Assembly: GCA_018388625.1 (NCBI GenBank)
Contig: CP074402.1
Span: forward strand, 2,480,001-2,544,000
DNA length: 64,000 bases
Direction of reading: 5' to 3'
Origin: Nocardiopsis eucommiae
GTDB lineage: Bacteria > Actinomycetota > Actinomycetes > Streptosporangiales > Streptosporangiaceae
Shown here: piece after piece, positions 28,701 through 36,321 of the stretch
Layout of the letters: each line of letters opens with the position of its first letter
Numbering within the stretch: the first letter of the stretch is position 1
Notes under the pieces: generated by a model
Told to the model about the DNA's origin: nothing
The model's database searches: none
The model's input: only the letters and a program-made list of their open reading frames with translations
Position numbers and translations under genes: made by a program

Positions 28701-28904
28701 ATGTTGGAGAACATCGTCGTAGGTTTCGCCGTCGGTGGAATGGTTGGCATGGGATGGGGCGCCGTCGCAGGCGCTGTCGGTGGTTCCATTCTTGGTCCAG
28801 CAGGCACGCTCGCAGGTGGGGTTGGTGGAGCAAGTGTGGGCATGCTTTATGGAGTGGCTCAAGGAGCTATCGGCGGTGTAGTCACCGGCGCACTAATGTG
28901 TTAA
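25713..28904 (+). CDS. secreted RHS/YD-repeat protein with glycine-zipper C-terminal tip
   Basis: 1,063 residues from TTG 25713 (GTG 25731 is an alternative). A Sec signal peptide covers about 1-30 (TLTLGLLSAPPAWA). From about residue 120 the protein is built of YD repeats such as LSYDDAGNLTRAV and FTYDGLQRLTSNG. The core closes with the conserved cap region HLSHRFYDTFTLGFTQPDPS and DPINNTDPTGL. The last 75 residues after DPTGL are different: Gly-rich and hydrophobic, with serial GxxxG (VGGMVGMGWGAVAGAVGGS), like a pore-forming tip. RHS proteins wrap a C-terminal toxin inside the YD shell. GC content and codon use shift at the tip, which suggests module exchange. The small membrane protein downstream is the candidate immunity protein. 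Confidence 0.85.
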   Translation: MRPHPVRTVVATTAAATLTLGLLSAPPAWADEGPHSPADRTVPIPETWEPGEANTDPRGGDPPEVPWTPPGSDPEARTAEDPEALVGTCADGINRGIQPWYPLERHQISDRLEMAVNTNNGNLVVQHRDLTVAGTGLDLSVSSFYNSARSYDGWTQTHGRHVGLNIFSDSIIFQGPSGYCERFDIDQEDGSFISPAGLNADLVELDNGHYALTFHRGEHEDQVWTFTAQGWWYSQADRNGNTHRLRYDSEGHLASIVDTQDRVTSFDWQGSEFEPELVEITDPVGQSATVQEWEGGQLVGLVDRAGDELAFDYTDSGQLTSITDATGATWSVGYNDDGQVSSLTVPDGSEGGASTFYAYDATFANTETVVSDPNGGESTFTFDDQGRQTEAVDQVGNTRSQTWTANSDVASTTDALEASVTYDFDEFNNLIGTELPTGAATSVGFADTANPAKPTSVTTPSGDELSLSYDDAGNLTRAVQEDMDIDVTSLSYMGQGLVSSVTDANGNETTFSYDSVGNLTEMAEPGPIGATTFGYDSLSRVTSVTDGNGTRLDYGYDRLDRIVSISHDGDVLQSIEYDGNGRQTATHTDQATTTWSYNGRGDLNASERTDSTGTEATSYTHDAAGNVTSITEHGNTTTYAYDAAFRLTSLVDHTGAETTFSSDANNRRTSIVHPDGAEEARSYDASGRLTSITTTGAADQTLVEASYTWGTAEGEDSAQLQSRTVNGETENFTYDGLQRLTSNGTVDYTYDDVGNLLEAGEEEFSYNDADQPTTARGEDVAHDEAGNMTGRGEYVYEYSVTKQNTRIDDGDGDLAAWLSYDTTDQTQMRGVTDVHDGDRIERQLSNTALGVTNIASEGERTSFVRDPNGELISMVAWDGDERFHYTLDHQNTVLALTAEGSEADAPDAVYAYSPYGEQNSDTLEDTRAGELNPFGYTGAYQFQDGTVHLSHRFYDTFTLGFTQPDPSRQELNNHTYAACDPINNTDPTGLQSYGACMLENIVVGFAVGGMVGMGWGAVAGAVGGSILGPAGTLAGGVGGASVGMLYGVAQGAIGGVVTGALMC

Positions 28905-28926
28905 TTGATCAAGCTAATAAATTTCA

Positions 28927-29118
28927 ATGAACGAAACAGGGATGAATAAGAAAACAGTCTTGGTCGTCCTTTTCGGCCTGCTTGCTTCTTCCTCGTGGGC
29001 GCTGCTGATGCACATGATTATGGGAGGTGGGTTCGCAGTCTATCTCCTGGTTGGTGTGCTAGTCTGCTTCTCATTTCTTGGTGTTAGAGAGATTCTGCGG
29101 AGAAAATCGAAGCGATGA
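28927..29118 (+). CDS. two-helix membrane protein, candidate immunity to the RHS tip
   Basis: 63 residues, starting 22 bases after the RHS stop. Two hydrophobic helices are clear: VLVVLFGLLASSSWALLMHM (about 10-29) and FAVYLLVGVLVCFSFLGV (about 36-53). They are joined by a short Gly loop and followed by a basic tail (REILRRKSKR), which would place the C-terminus inside. ATG 28942 is an alternative start. No clear ribosome binding site is seen, so coupling to the RHS gene is possible. A membrane protein next to a membrane-active-looking toxin tip fits an immunity role; this is inference from context. The local GC content is low compared with the window. Confidence 0.6.
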   Translation: MNETGMNKKTVLVVLFGLLASSSWALLMHMIMGGGFAVYLLVGVLVCFSFLGVREILRRKSKR

Positions 29119-29581
29119 AATTCCATCTCAATGTTCGAGGCTTCTCCCTTGGGGTGTATGAGTAGTATTCTGCGAGGGGGTTCATGAATCGAACATGATC
29201 CACTAAATCGGCCCGCGATTCTTTCGCGGGCCGATTTCTAATTTCATGAAAAAGGGCTAACGGTGATAAATTCTCGGAATTTCCGCTTCGTGGAAGTAGT
29301 GCCCTTGCGTGTTGTGAGATGATTTTTCCATGATTCACAGATTGTCTGCGGCTGGGATTGCTCTCCCATTGGTTGATGGTCGACGATAGGTGTGTGAATA
29401 GCTTGGCAGAAGTGAAGCAAGGTATTTTTTTGCAGATGGACTGATCTTGGAATCCTCATCGTCCGTTAGGTGCGAGCAAGTGGTGTGTGTCGGGATCGCC
29501 TCCCGTCACTCGTCACCGCTCCTCACCCGAGGATCCAGAAGCGAAGTCTCCTCTGTGCGGTTGGCTTCTAGACTCTGGCTC
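29119..29581. other. intergenic, only a terminator recognised
   Basis: No gene is supported. After the RHS-module terminator (29205-29237) the sequence stays AT-richer until about 29450. A 27-base segment at 29493-29519 resembles 8840-8866 (three differences). The flavoprotein promoter should lie here, but I cannot identify it. Confidence 0.5.
29205..29237 (+). terminator. rho-independent terminator of the RHS module
   Basis: AAATCGGCCCGCGA (29205-29218) pairs with TCGCGGGCCGATTT ending at 29237. It is a strong GC stem with A/T flanks on both sides, so it can work in either direction. Confidence 0.8.
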
Positions 29582-30088
29582 ATGCCGAGAACCCTGTACC
29601 TGGTGTTGTCCGGAGCCGCCGCGCCGGAAGGGGTGACCGAACTCGTCCAGGCCCTGCACAGCCACAGCTGGCACGTGACGATGCTGTCCACTCCCACAGG
29701 CACGGACTTCCACGACCAGGACCGGCTCGCGGAGTTGACGGGGGAACCGGTGCGCGTGGCGTTCCGCAAGCCTGGCCAGGGCAAGCCCCTGCCGCCCGCT
29801 GACGTGGTGTTGGCATGTCCGCTGACCTTCAACTCCACGAACAAGTTCGCCCAGGGGCTGGCGGACAACTTCGCGATCGCCCTGCTCTGCGAGATGGTCG
29901 GCTACGGGGTACCCACCGTGGTGGTGCCGCACTGCAAACCCCAACTCGCTACCCACCCGGCCTTCGTTCGCTCCCTGGAAACGCTGCGCGCAATGGAGCC
30001 GGTCACCGTCCTGCACGACCCAGACGCCCCCTACGAGGACCGTCTGCCGTCATGGCAGCGGGTCATCGACACCGTCAACGGCCTCTGA
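29582..30088 (+). CDS. flavoprotein (HFCD family)
   Basis: ATG 29582; 168 residues. The fold signature is a first strand with a Ser-Gly-Ala loop (LYLVLSGAAAPEGVTELV). Further on are DVVLACPLTFNSTNKFAQGL (the conserved Pro-x-T-x-N-x-x-x-K motif of homo-oligomeric flavin-containing Cys decarboxylases) and VPTVVVPHCKPQLATHPAF. These proteins bind FMN; family members include EpiD and the CoaC domain of CoaBC. Length and motif suit a stand-alone small flavoprotein rather than the bifunctional Dfp. Such genes are common singletons in actinobacterial accessory DNA, sometimes beside XRE regulators; none is adjacent here. The substrate is unknown. Confidence 0.8.
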   Translation: MPRTLYLVLSGAAAPEGVTELVQALHSHSWHVTMLSTPTGTDFHDQDRLAELTGEPVRVAFRKPGQGKPLPPADVVLACPLTFNSTNKFAQGLADNFAIALLCEMVGYGVPTVVVPHCKPQLATHPAFVRSLETLRAMEPVTVLHDPDAPYEDRLPSWQRVIDTVNGL

Positions 30089-30475
30089 CCGAAGGTCACA
30101 GCGTGGCCTCCCCGCTCGCTGCCAGCGCTCCGGTCCTGACTCTCCCAGGGCGAACGCGGCCTTCGTATCCCCGAAAACGGGAGGGCTGGACCGGATCGGC
30201 CCAAGCGCGGGGTAGCCGAGGGGGACGGTATTCGCGAGTTCTGCTGCGACTGCGCTTCTACGGAGGAGCGCACCAGGAGCACGCATTCGCGGTCCGGCCT
30301 GGGAGTTTTTCCTGCGCCGCGGGATTCACCCGTGACCGTCTCAGCGGGCTGCTTCTCCTCGGGTCTCGGCCCCTTGGTCGGCCTCGGAGGTCTGCCCGCA
30401 GCAGAAAGAGCGTCCACACCCAGTCGGGCTCCTCTACGGTGAGGCGATCCAACCCCGAGAGCCGTAGGAGTGCGT
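30089..30475. other. intergenic, one degenerate arm-type repeat
   Basis: No gene is supported. It contains the fourth, degenerate GGAGCGCACCAGGAGCACGC pair (30265-30285). The ribosome binding site of the next gene, AGGAG, is at 30466-30470. Confidence 0.5.
30265..30285 (+). repeat. degenerate arm-type repeat pair, site 4
   Basis: GGAGCGCACCAGGAGCACGC, two changes from site 2. It lies 5 kb beyond the tRNA fragment, so it may mark a second, older attachment event or be a chance match. Confidence 0.4.
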
Positions 30476-31303
30476 ATGGACGCGATCACCGGTACCGCCG
30501 CGGGTGTGCCCTTCACGGCCCTCCCACCGTCCGGGACGGGCGACGACCCCGCGCCGTTGATCGTGACCTGGCACATGCTGGACGCGCCCCGCACGGACGC
30601 GGCCTTCGCGGCGGCCCTGCCCATGGCCGGTGTCCCTTCCTGGCGGGTCCACCTGGGCATGCCGCTGTGTGGTCCGCGGATGGTCGGGGGCCGTCTCGAC
30701 AGGCACGTCGAACTCGCTCGCGAGGACATCCTGTTGGCGTACTTCGGCCCGATCATCCGCCAGGCCGTGGAGGAGTTCCCTGCCGCGCTGGCCGAGCTGC
30801 GTCGCCAACTGCCGGTGGACGACCAGCCCATCGGGATCCTCGGCGCTTCGCTCGGCGGGGCGGTGGCGCTCCAGATCCTCACGGCCCCGCCGACTCCGAT
30901 CGGGGCGGTCGCGCTCGTCAATCCGGCCGTGCGGGTGGGTTCTGGCGTCGAACTCCTCGCCGCCGGGCTCGGCCAGCCCTACGGTTGGACCGCCGAATCC
31001 CGCAGCGCCGCCGAGGGCCTGGACTTCGTCGCCCGCGCCGGAGAGCTGAGCGGGGAGCCACCACTGTTGCTGGTCAGCGGCGAGCACGACCATCCGACGT
31101 TGCGTGAGGATGCTTCTTCCCTGGTCAGCGAGCTTCGTGGACGGTACACGCGTCCCGAGGAGGTCGAGCTGACGACGGTGCCGGGCCTGGCCCACCCGTT
31201 GGCCGACGAGCCCGGGCTCGAACCGGCTCCCCAGGCGCCCGCGACGGTGGCGGTCGACGGAGTGCTCACCCAGTGGTTCGTCCGGCGGTTCGCGACGCGG
31301 TGA
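30476..31303 (+). CDS. alpha/beta hydrolase
   Basis: ATG 30476 lies 6 bases after AGGAG; GTG 30470 would overlap the site. 275 residues. The nucleophile elbow is IGILGASLGGAVALQIL (Gly-x-Ser-x-Gly with Ser about residue 124). The acid probably lies in LLLVSGEHDHPTLRE, and the catalytic His in TVPGLAHPLADEP. An oxyanion-region strand (LIVTWHMLDAP) is near the N-terminus. No signal peptide is present, so it is cytoplasmic. The order Ser, Asp, His is canonical. The substrate is unknown; esterase or peptidase-like acylhydrolase is possible. It is convergent with the NCS2 permease and separated from it by a strong terminator. Confidence 0.8.
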   Translation: MDAITGTAAGVPFTALPPSGTGDDPAPLIVTWHMLDAPRTDAAFAAALPMAGVPSWRVHLGMPLCGPRMVGGRLDRHVELAREDILLAYFGPIIRQAVEEFPAALAELRRQLPVDDQPIGILGASLGGAVALQILTAPPTPIGAVALVNPAVRVGSGVELLAAGLGQPYGWTAESRSAAEGLDFVARAGELSGEPPLLLVSGEHDHPTLREDASSLVSELRGRYTRPEEVELTTVPGLAHPLADEPGLEPAPQAPATVAVDGVLTQWFVRRFATR

Positions 31304-31357
31304 ACAGCGGTCGGCAGGTGTTCCCAGGGCCCGTGAGGCGGGTCGAGGCGACGGGGA

Positions 31358-31384
31358 GCCTGCCCGCGCGAGGCGCGGGCAGGC
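31358..31384. terminator. bidirectional terminator between convergent genes
   Basis: GCCTGCCCGCGC (31358-31369), a 3-base loop, then GCGCGGGCAGGC (31373-31384). It is a perfect 12-bp stem between the hydrolase and permease stops. Confidence 0.75.
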
Positions 31385-31427
31385 GTGAACGACCACTGTC
31401 GACCCGGGGTCCGTAGGGGGATGCGGC

Positions 31428-32801
31428 TCAGGCCACGGGACTGGAATCGACCCGCTGTGAACGGTCCCCGCCACCGAGGACGTTGAAGACCACGTTGAGG
31501 ATGAGAGCCGAGGCCGTGGCGGTCACGATGCCCGAGTGCAGGATCATCGTGGCCCAGTCCGGGAAGGTCGCGAAGAAGTCGGGCGAGACGATCGACAGGA
31601 CGCCGAAGCCCAGCGACACGGCCACGATCACCATGTTCTGGTTGTCCTCGTAGTCCACCTTGCCGAGGGTCTGGATCCCGGCGGCCGCCACCGAACCGAA
31701 CAGCACCAGACCGGCGCCGCCCAGGACGGGTGAGGGGATCATCGCGACGACCCGGCCCAGGATCGGGAAGAGGCCCATCACCAGCAGCAGGACGGCGCCC
31801 GCGGCCACCACGTAGCGGCTCCGCACCTTGTTGAGCGCGATCAGGCCGATGTTCTGGCTGAACGTGCTGCCCGGGAAGGAGTTGAACAGGGGGCCGACAA
31901 CCGCCGTCGCCGCGTCGGCGCGCAGGCCGTCGGCCAGGCGGCGGCCGTCCACCTTGCTGCCGACGACGGCACTCACCGCGAGGATGTCGGCCATGCCCTC
32001 GGACAGGATCACGATCATCATGACGCACATGGTGATGATCGCGGCGACCTGGAACTCGGGGGTGCCGAAGTGGAACGGCGTGGGCAGGGAGAACACCGGG
32101 CCCTGGCCCACCGCGCCGAAGTCGACCTCGCCGAGGGCGGCGGCGAACAGGGTGCCCAGCACCATGCCCAGGAGGATGGAGGCCCGGCCCCACACGCCGC
32201 GCAGCACCCGGGACAGCACCAGGATGACGAGCAGGGTTCCCCGCCCAGCAGCAGGTTCGTGTCGGAGGGGGTCCCGGTCTCGCTGTTGTCGGTGATCCAG
32301 CCGATGGCGACGGGGATCAGGGAGAGTCCGACGACGGTGATCACGCTGCCGGTGACCACCGGGGGAAGAAGCGGATCAGGCTGGCCATCACCGGGGCGAT
32401 GAGGATGCCGAACAGCCCGGCGACGATCGAGGCACCGAAGACGGCGGGCAGTCCGCTGGACTCACCGATCGCGGTCATGGCGGTGATCGGGATGAACGAG
32501 GCGCCGATCACCAGCGGCATGCGCATGCCGAACCGCCACACGCCCAGCGTCTGGACCAGCGTCATCAGACCGGCGACCAGCAGGGCCGCGCTGATGATCA
32601 GACCGGTCTCCACCGGGTCCAGGCCCACGGCGGCGGCCATGATGAGCGGTGGGGTCACGACCCCGGCGTACAGGGCGAGGATGTGCTGGACACCGTAGGT
32701 GACCAGGAACCGCAGGGGCGGACGCTCGTCCTCGGGCCGCTCGGTGGCGGCGGGGTCCGGTCTTCGGACACGGTGTCCGAGCCGCCCTTGGGGAACTTCA
32801 T
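31428..32801 (-). CDS. NCS2 nucleobase:cation symporter (three frame breaks)
   Basis: The product is spread over four frames that join perfectly if one base is added at each of three runs: 32752-32755, 32361-32365 and 32239-32242. The result is 458 residues from ATG 32801, with GGAAGG upstream. Membrane segments fit the 14-helix NCS2 fold. Recognisable parts are YGVQHILALYAGVVTPPLIM (TM1), the GSVITVVGLSLIPVAIGW region, FNSFPGSTFSQNIGLIALNK (the NCS2 signature, TM8) and PSPVLGGAGLVLFGSVAAAG (TM10). NCS2 carriers take up xanthine, uric acid or uracil with protons; the xanthine/urate branch is favoured by the FSQNIG motif. Confidence 0.85.
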
Positions 32802-32840
32802 CGTGGTGGGGCCTTCCGGTGTGGGTCGATCGCGCTCCAA

Positions 32841-32853
32841 ATCATCGGATGAT
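32841..32853. promoter_or_regulatory. palindromic operator candidate upstream of the NCS2 gene
   Basis: ATCATC-G-GATGAT lies 40 bases before the permease start. Its symmetry and position fit a repressor site, but no cognate regulator gene is adjacent. Confidence 0.35.
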
Positions 32854-33031
32854 CCGAATTGACATGCAAATTCGGGGGTTCAACTGGAGGAAGACACAAA
32901 AGCACACAGCGGGAGGGCGATCACCCTGCGTCAGGGAGGGCAGGTCGGGTGGTCCCTGGCCGGGAGCCGGATCCGACACCGCACCGCCCTGTCGGACGGC
33001 CTTCCGGCCCGAGACGGGCTTCCGGGAGACG

Positions 33032-33075
33032 CGTCGGGGCCCGGTCGTGGACACCTCCACGACCGGGCCCCGACG
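33032..33075. terminator. strong terminator of the 33-36 kb operon
   Basis: CGTCGGGGCCCGGTCGTGG (33032-33050) pairs perfectly with 33057-33075 around a 6-base loop: 19 bp, immediately beyond the stop of the last operon gene. Confidence 0.8.
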
Positions 33076-33131
33076 TGACGAAGAACGCCCTCCCGGCCTC
33101 CGCCGCCGACCCGTGCGACGGACACCCGGAC

Positions 33132-33377
33132 TCAGCCCCGGGCACCGCCGCTCAGGACCCGCTCGACCAGGTCCGGGGCGAGCGTGCCGTACCCGGTCGC
33201 CGCCCACGCACTCTCCTCGGCGGGCACCGCGTAGTACGGCGTCGGCCGGTCCCGGAGGGAGTCCAGGACGGCCTTCGGCGGCACATGGGCGCGGACGTCG
33301 CGTCGGCAGTCGGGGCAGGCCGGGACCGTCGTCGCGCGAGGGCTGGCCGGAACCCGCAGTCTGACCGGGGCCTTCAC
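33132..33377 (-). CDS. small protein with a CxxC, last gene of a membrane-protein operon
   Basis: GTG 33377 overlaps the stop of the gene before it. 81 residues, no membrane segment. A CPDC pair (about residue 22) may bind zinc or be redox-active. The C-terminal half (ESAWAATGYGTLAPDLVERV) looks globular. I know no family for it. Coupling to the membrane-protein genes suggests a shared function. Confidence 0.5.
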   Translation of the reverse strand: MKAPVRLRVPASPRATTVPACPDCRRDVRAHVPPKAVLDSLRDRPTPYYAVPAEESAWAATGYGTLAPDLVERVLSGGARG

Positions 33378-34325
33378 TCCCTGGTGCCGGGGGTCGAAGA
33401 AGCAGTGGCGGGGGTCGGCCCGGCGGTCAGCGCCGCTTCGCAGTGGTCCAGCAGCACACGCACCCCGACGAGGTCGGACACGTCCTCGGCGGTGTCCAGC
33501 ACGCGCCCGGCTGCCTCGTAGGCGGCCAGTGCCCTCGCGGCCCGCGAGCGCGGACCCTCGAAGCCGGCCACCCTGCGACCGTACGAGGGCAGGTCCCGGA
33601 CGAGATCTCGGCGCAGCTCCTCCCGAGCGGCGGACTCCACCGTGTCGACCACGGCCTCAGAGAGCGGGACGACCCGGACCGGTCGGAGCGCGCGTCGGCG
33701 CAGGGCCCACAGGCCCAGGACCACGAGGGGGAGAGCGGCGACCAGCACGACCACCAGGGAGACGGTGCGGCCCTGTTCGGAGCCGGAGGCCAGCCGCTCG
33801 TACTCGCGAGCCGCCGCCCGTTCGTCACCCAGCAGGTCGAGGACGAGGTCGAGCCGGTCGTCCAGGCTGGCGCGGGCCATGTCGGGGCGTTCGTTGACCA
33901 CGGCCAGGGCCATGCGCACCGTGTCCGAGGACGGACCGGGTGTCCGGGCGCCGTCGGAGCGCGCGGAGACCACGGTGGGACCGGAGCCCACCACGAGGTA
34001 GGTCCCCTCCGTCTCGGCCCGGTTGACCAGCGCGGTGGCCATCGACCGGGGCGCGTTCTGCCAGGGAGTGACGGCGACGTACACGTGTGGCAGCTCACGG
34101 GTGAGGCGTTCGCTGAGCTCCACGGCCCGTGCCTCGGACAGGATCGTCGACCGGTCGCCGTCGAGGTGCCGGTCGGGGTGGACGTACACGGGGTCCACGG
34201 CCAGGTGTTCGGCGACGACCACCGGGCTGAGGATCCGGTCCGGGACGGAGCCCCCGGGGAGGCCGAGGCGGGGCCCGCCCCCAGGACCAGCAGGGAGAGG
34301 ACGAGGGGGCGAGGGCGCGGATCAT
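33374..34325 (-). CDS. signal-peptide membrane protein, third of a related set (two frame breaks)
   Basis: ATG 34325 overlaps the previous stop (ATGA). With one base added at 34304-34308 and one at 34251-34255 the protein has 317 residues. A signal peptide is followed by an extracytoplasmic domain that opens VVVAEHLAVDPVYVHPDR and includes PHVYVAVTPWQNA and GTYLVVGSGPTVVSARS. A single membrane helix (LVVVLVAALPLVVLGLWALRR, about residues 200-220) leads to a 95-residue cytoplasmic tail. It shares its layout and the Val-Tyr-Val-Ala-Val strand with the gene before it, so the genes are probably distant duplicates. The fold is reminiscent of TPM-type domains, but I am not certain. Confidence 0.6.
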
Positions 34326-35543
34326 GAGGGGACTCCCAGCAGTGTGCGGACCTGTGCGAAGGGCTCACGGCCGCTCAGGGCGGCCTCGGCCCAGGGGTCG
34401 TCCACGTCGGACACGTGCACGCGGCGCCCCTCGTGTCGGAGGTACATCCCCTGTCTGTGAATCGCGGACGTGTCCGCGACTCCGCGCACACCCTCCATCG
34501 GCGCCGGACGCCGCCCAGGTGGAAGTCCCGCCGCTCCGTGGCGGGCGCGTGCAGGGGGTTGTTCCGGCAGGGAGCGGACTCCTCCGCGTGGGGGTGGACG
34601 AGCGCCCTGCGTCCGTGACGCGCCAGGACCATCCCGCAGACCAGTGCCGTGACCGGGAGACCGGGGAGGAGGCGATGAGTCCCGCCGCGTCGTAGGCCTC
34701 CCGAGCGCGGGGCAGCCCCCGGTGACCCGGAGGGGTCGCCTCGAACTCGCGGCGCAGCGCCCGCAGTTCCCGGGCCAGCCTGTTCCGCACCCGGCCGCGG
34801 GGGCCACGGCTCGCGGCCGGGAACCAGACCCCCGTGTCAACGTCGGGCGCGGGGGAGAAGTGACGATCGGACCACCTCAGGCACAGGAGCGCGATCAGCG
34901 TACCGACCAGGAGCCCCGGGGCCGCCAACGGCCACGCCTGGTCGCCGCGCGACGTGATGTGGTGGGTCCGCTGCTCCACGTCGGGGCCGGCGTCGCGAGT
35001 GAGCGGTGTGGCCTCCACGTGGGTCCTCGGGGACTCCTCCAGCACCGGGACGATGCCGGAGACGATGTCCGCGGGTCGGAGGTCGTCCGGCAGGTCCGAC
35101 TCTTCGAGCACGGGCGTGACGGGGCTGTCGAAGGCCGCCGTGGCCGACCGGCCGTCCGTGGACACCGCCACGTAGACGCCGTCGGCGCCGCTCACCTCGT
35201 GCAGGGCGTGCAGGAACAGGGTGGGCTGGCCGCCGGTCTCGTCCGTCGGCGGAGCCGCGTACATGACCACGAACAGGGGGACGTCGCCGCCGAACGCCCC
35301 GGAGACCTCGGCCTCCATCGCGTTCCGGGCCTCCTCGTCGGGCTGTCCGGGGAACAGGTGGCTCACGTGCACCGGGTTCCGAGCGAGCTCCTCGGCCACG
35401 CGGACGACCCGGGTCAGGTCGTCGATCTCCGCCACGTCGCGCGGGCCCTCGACGGAGCTCTCCGCCAGGGCCGTGGCCCCGGGGAGGAGCACCGACGCCG
35501 ACAGCGCGCCCAGCGTGAGCGCCAGAAGACGGAGGGACCTCAT
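34322..35543 (-). CDS. signal-peptide membrane protein, second of a related set (two frame breaks)
   Basis: ATG 35543 overlaps the previous stop. With bases added at 34663-34666 and near 34510, the product has 407 residues. It has a signal peptide (LALTLGALSASVLLPGATALA), an extracytoplasmic domain with RNPVHVSHLFPGQPDEE, PLFVVMYAAPPTDE and GADGVYVAVSTDGRSATAAF, and a membrane helix (WPLAAPGLLVGTLIALLCLRW). The cytoplasmic part contains a second hydrophobic segment near residues 285-300. The tail has RVHVSDVDDPWAEAALSGRE. No enzyme motif is recognised. Conserved architecture with its neighbours suggests a hetero-oligomeric envelope complex. Confidence 0.6.
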
Positions 35544-36240
35544 GACGTGCTCCTCCCGAACCGGCGGAACGCCGTGACGCCCACCATCGCCAGCAGGGCG
35601 GTGACCAGGGTGCTCCCCGTGAAGACCGCCGTCGCGGGCCAGGTGACGGTGAGCCAGCGCTGGGTCGGCCACCCCGCGGGGACGGAGTCCGGCTCCGGCT
35701 CGGCCCCGAGGCTCCGGACGTACTCGGTCTCGGCGCGGGCGGTCCGTTCGCCCAGGTTCGGGAAGGTGGCGGCGCGCAGCAGCCGGTCGAGCTGTTCGCG
35801 CGGGTCCTCCGGGTAGGCACCGGTGTAGGAGGTGTAGGTGGCGGACTCCGAGGGAAGTCCCGCCTCGCCCAAGTGCGCGGCGCCCACGTGGTTCGTGTGG
35901 GGTGAGAACACCACGAGCGGGCGATCGCTCTCGCGGCGCACCGCGTCGGCCAGCCAGCCGAGATCGGTGTGGGTCGGGTGGGCGACCACCAGGACGTCCA
36001 GGGGCACGCCCTCCTCACCGACACGGGCACGCAGGTCGGCGGCGAGCTCCCACCGGTCCAGACGACCGGCGAGCTCCTCGCTGACGAACACGCCGCCATG
36101 GCGGTCCAGCATGTCCGCGTAGAAGCCGGGGAGTTCTCGGTCGGATCGGCCCGGGCCGGGGCGGCGAACCCGGCGACCAGCACCGCGACGAGCGAGAACA
36201 GCAGGGGCAGGGGATTCCGACGGCCTGGGGGACGCGGCAT
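35540..36240 (-). CDS. signal-peptide membrane protein, first of a related set (one frame break)
   Basis: ATG 36240 has AGAAGG 7 bases upstream; ATG 36258 is an alternative. Adding one base at 36128-36131 joins the signal peptide (LFSLVAVLVAGFAAPARA) to FYADMLDRHGGVFVSEELAG, for 233 residues. The extracytoplasmic domain has PLDVLVVAHPTHTDLGWLAD and PLVVFSPHTNHVGAAHLGE. A C-terminal membrane helix (TGSTLVTALLAMVGVTAF) ends in a basic tail. It is the first gene of a four-gene coupled operon. The function is unknown. Confidence 0.6.
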
Positions 36241-36321
36241 GGGAAGCCTTCTTCTCATGTTCTGTTGTTTTGTATCACCTTATGTCGCCCCCGCCGTCGG
36301 ACCGGACCCGCCCCCGACCGG

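Larger units (their letters stand above)
32802..33131. other. permease promoter region and operon terminator
   Basis: No gene is supported. It holds a 13-base palindrome ATCATCGGATGAT (32841-32853), 40 bases upstream of the permease start, suitable as a GntR-type operator (inferred), and the strong terminator at 33032-33075. Confidence 0.5.
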
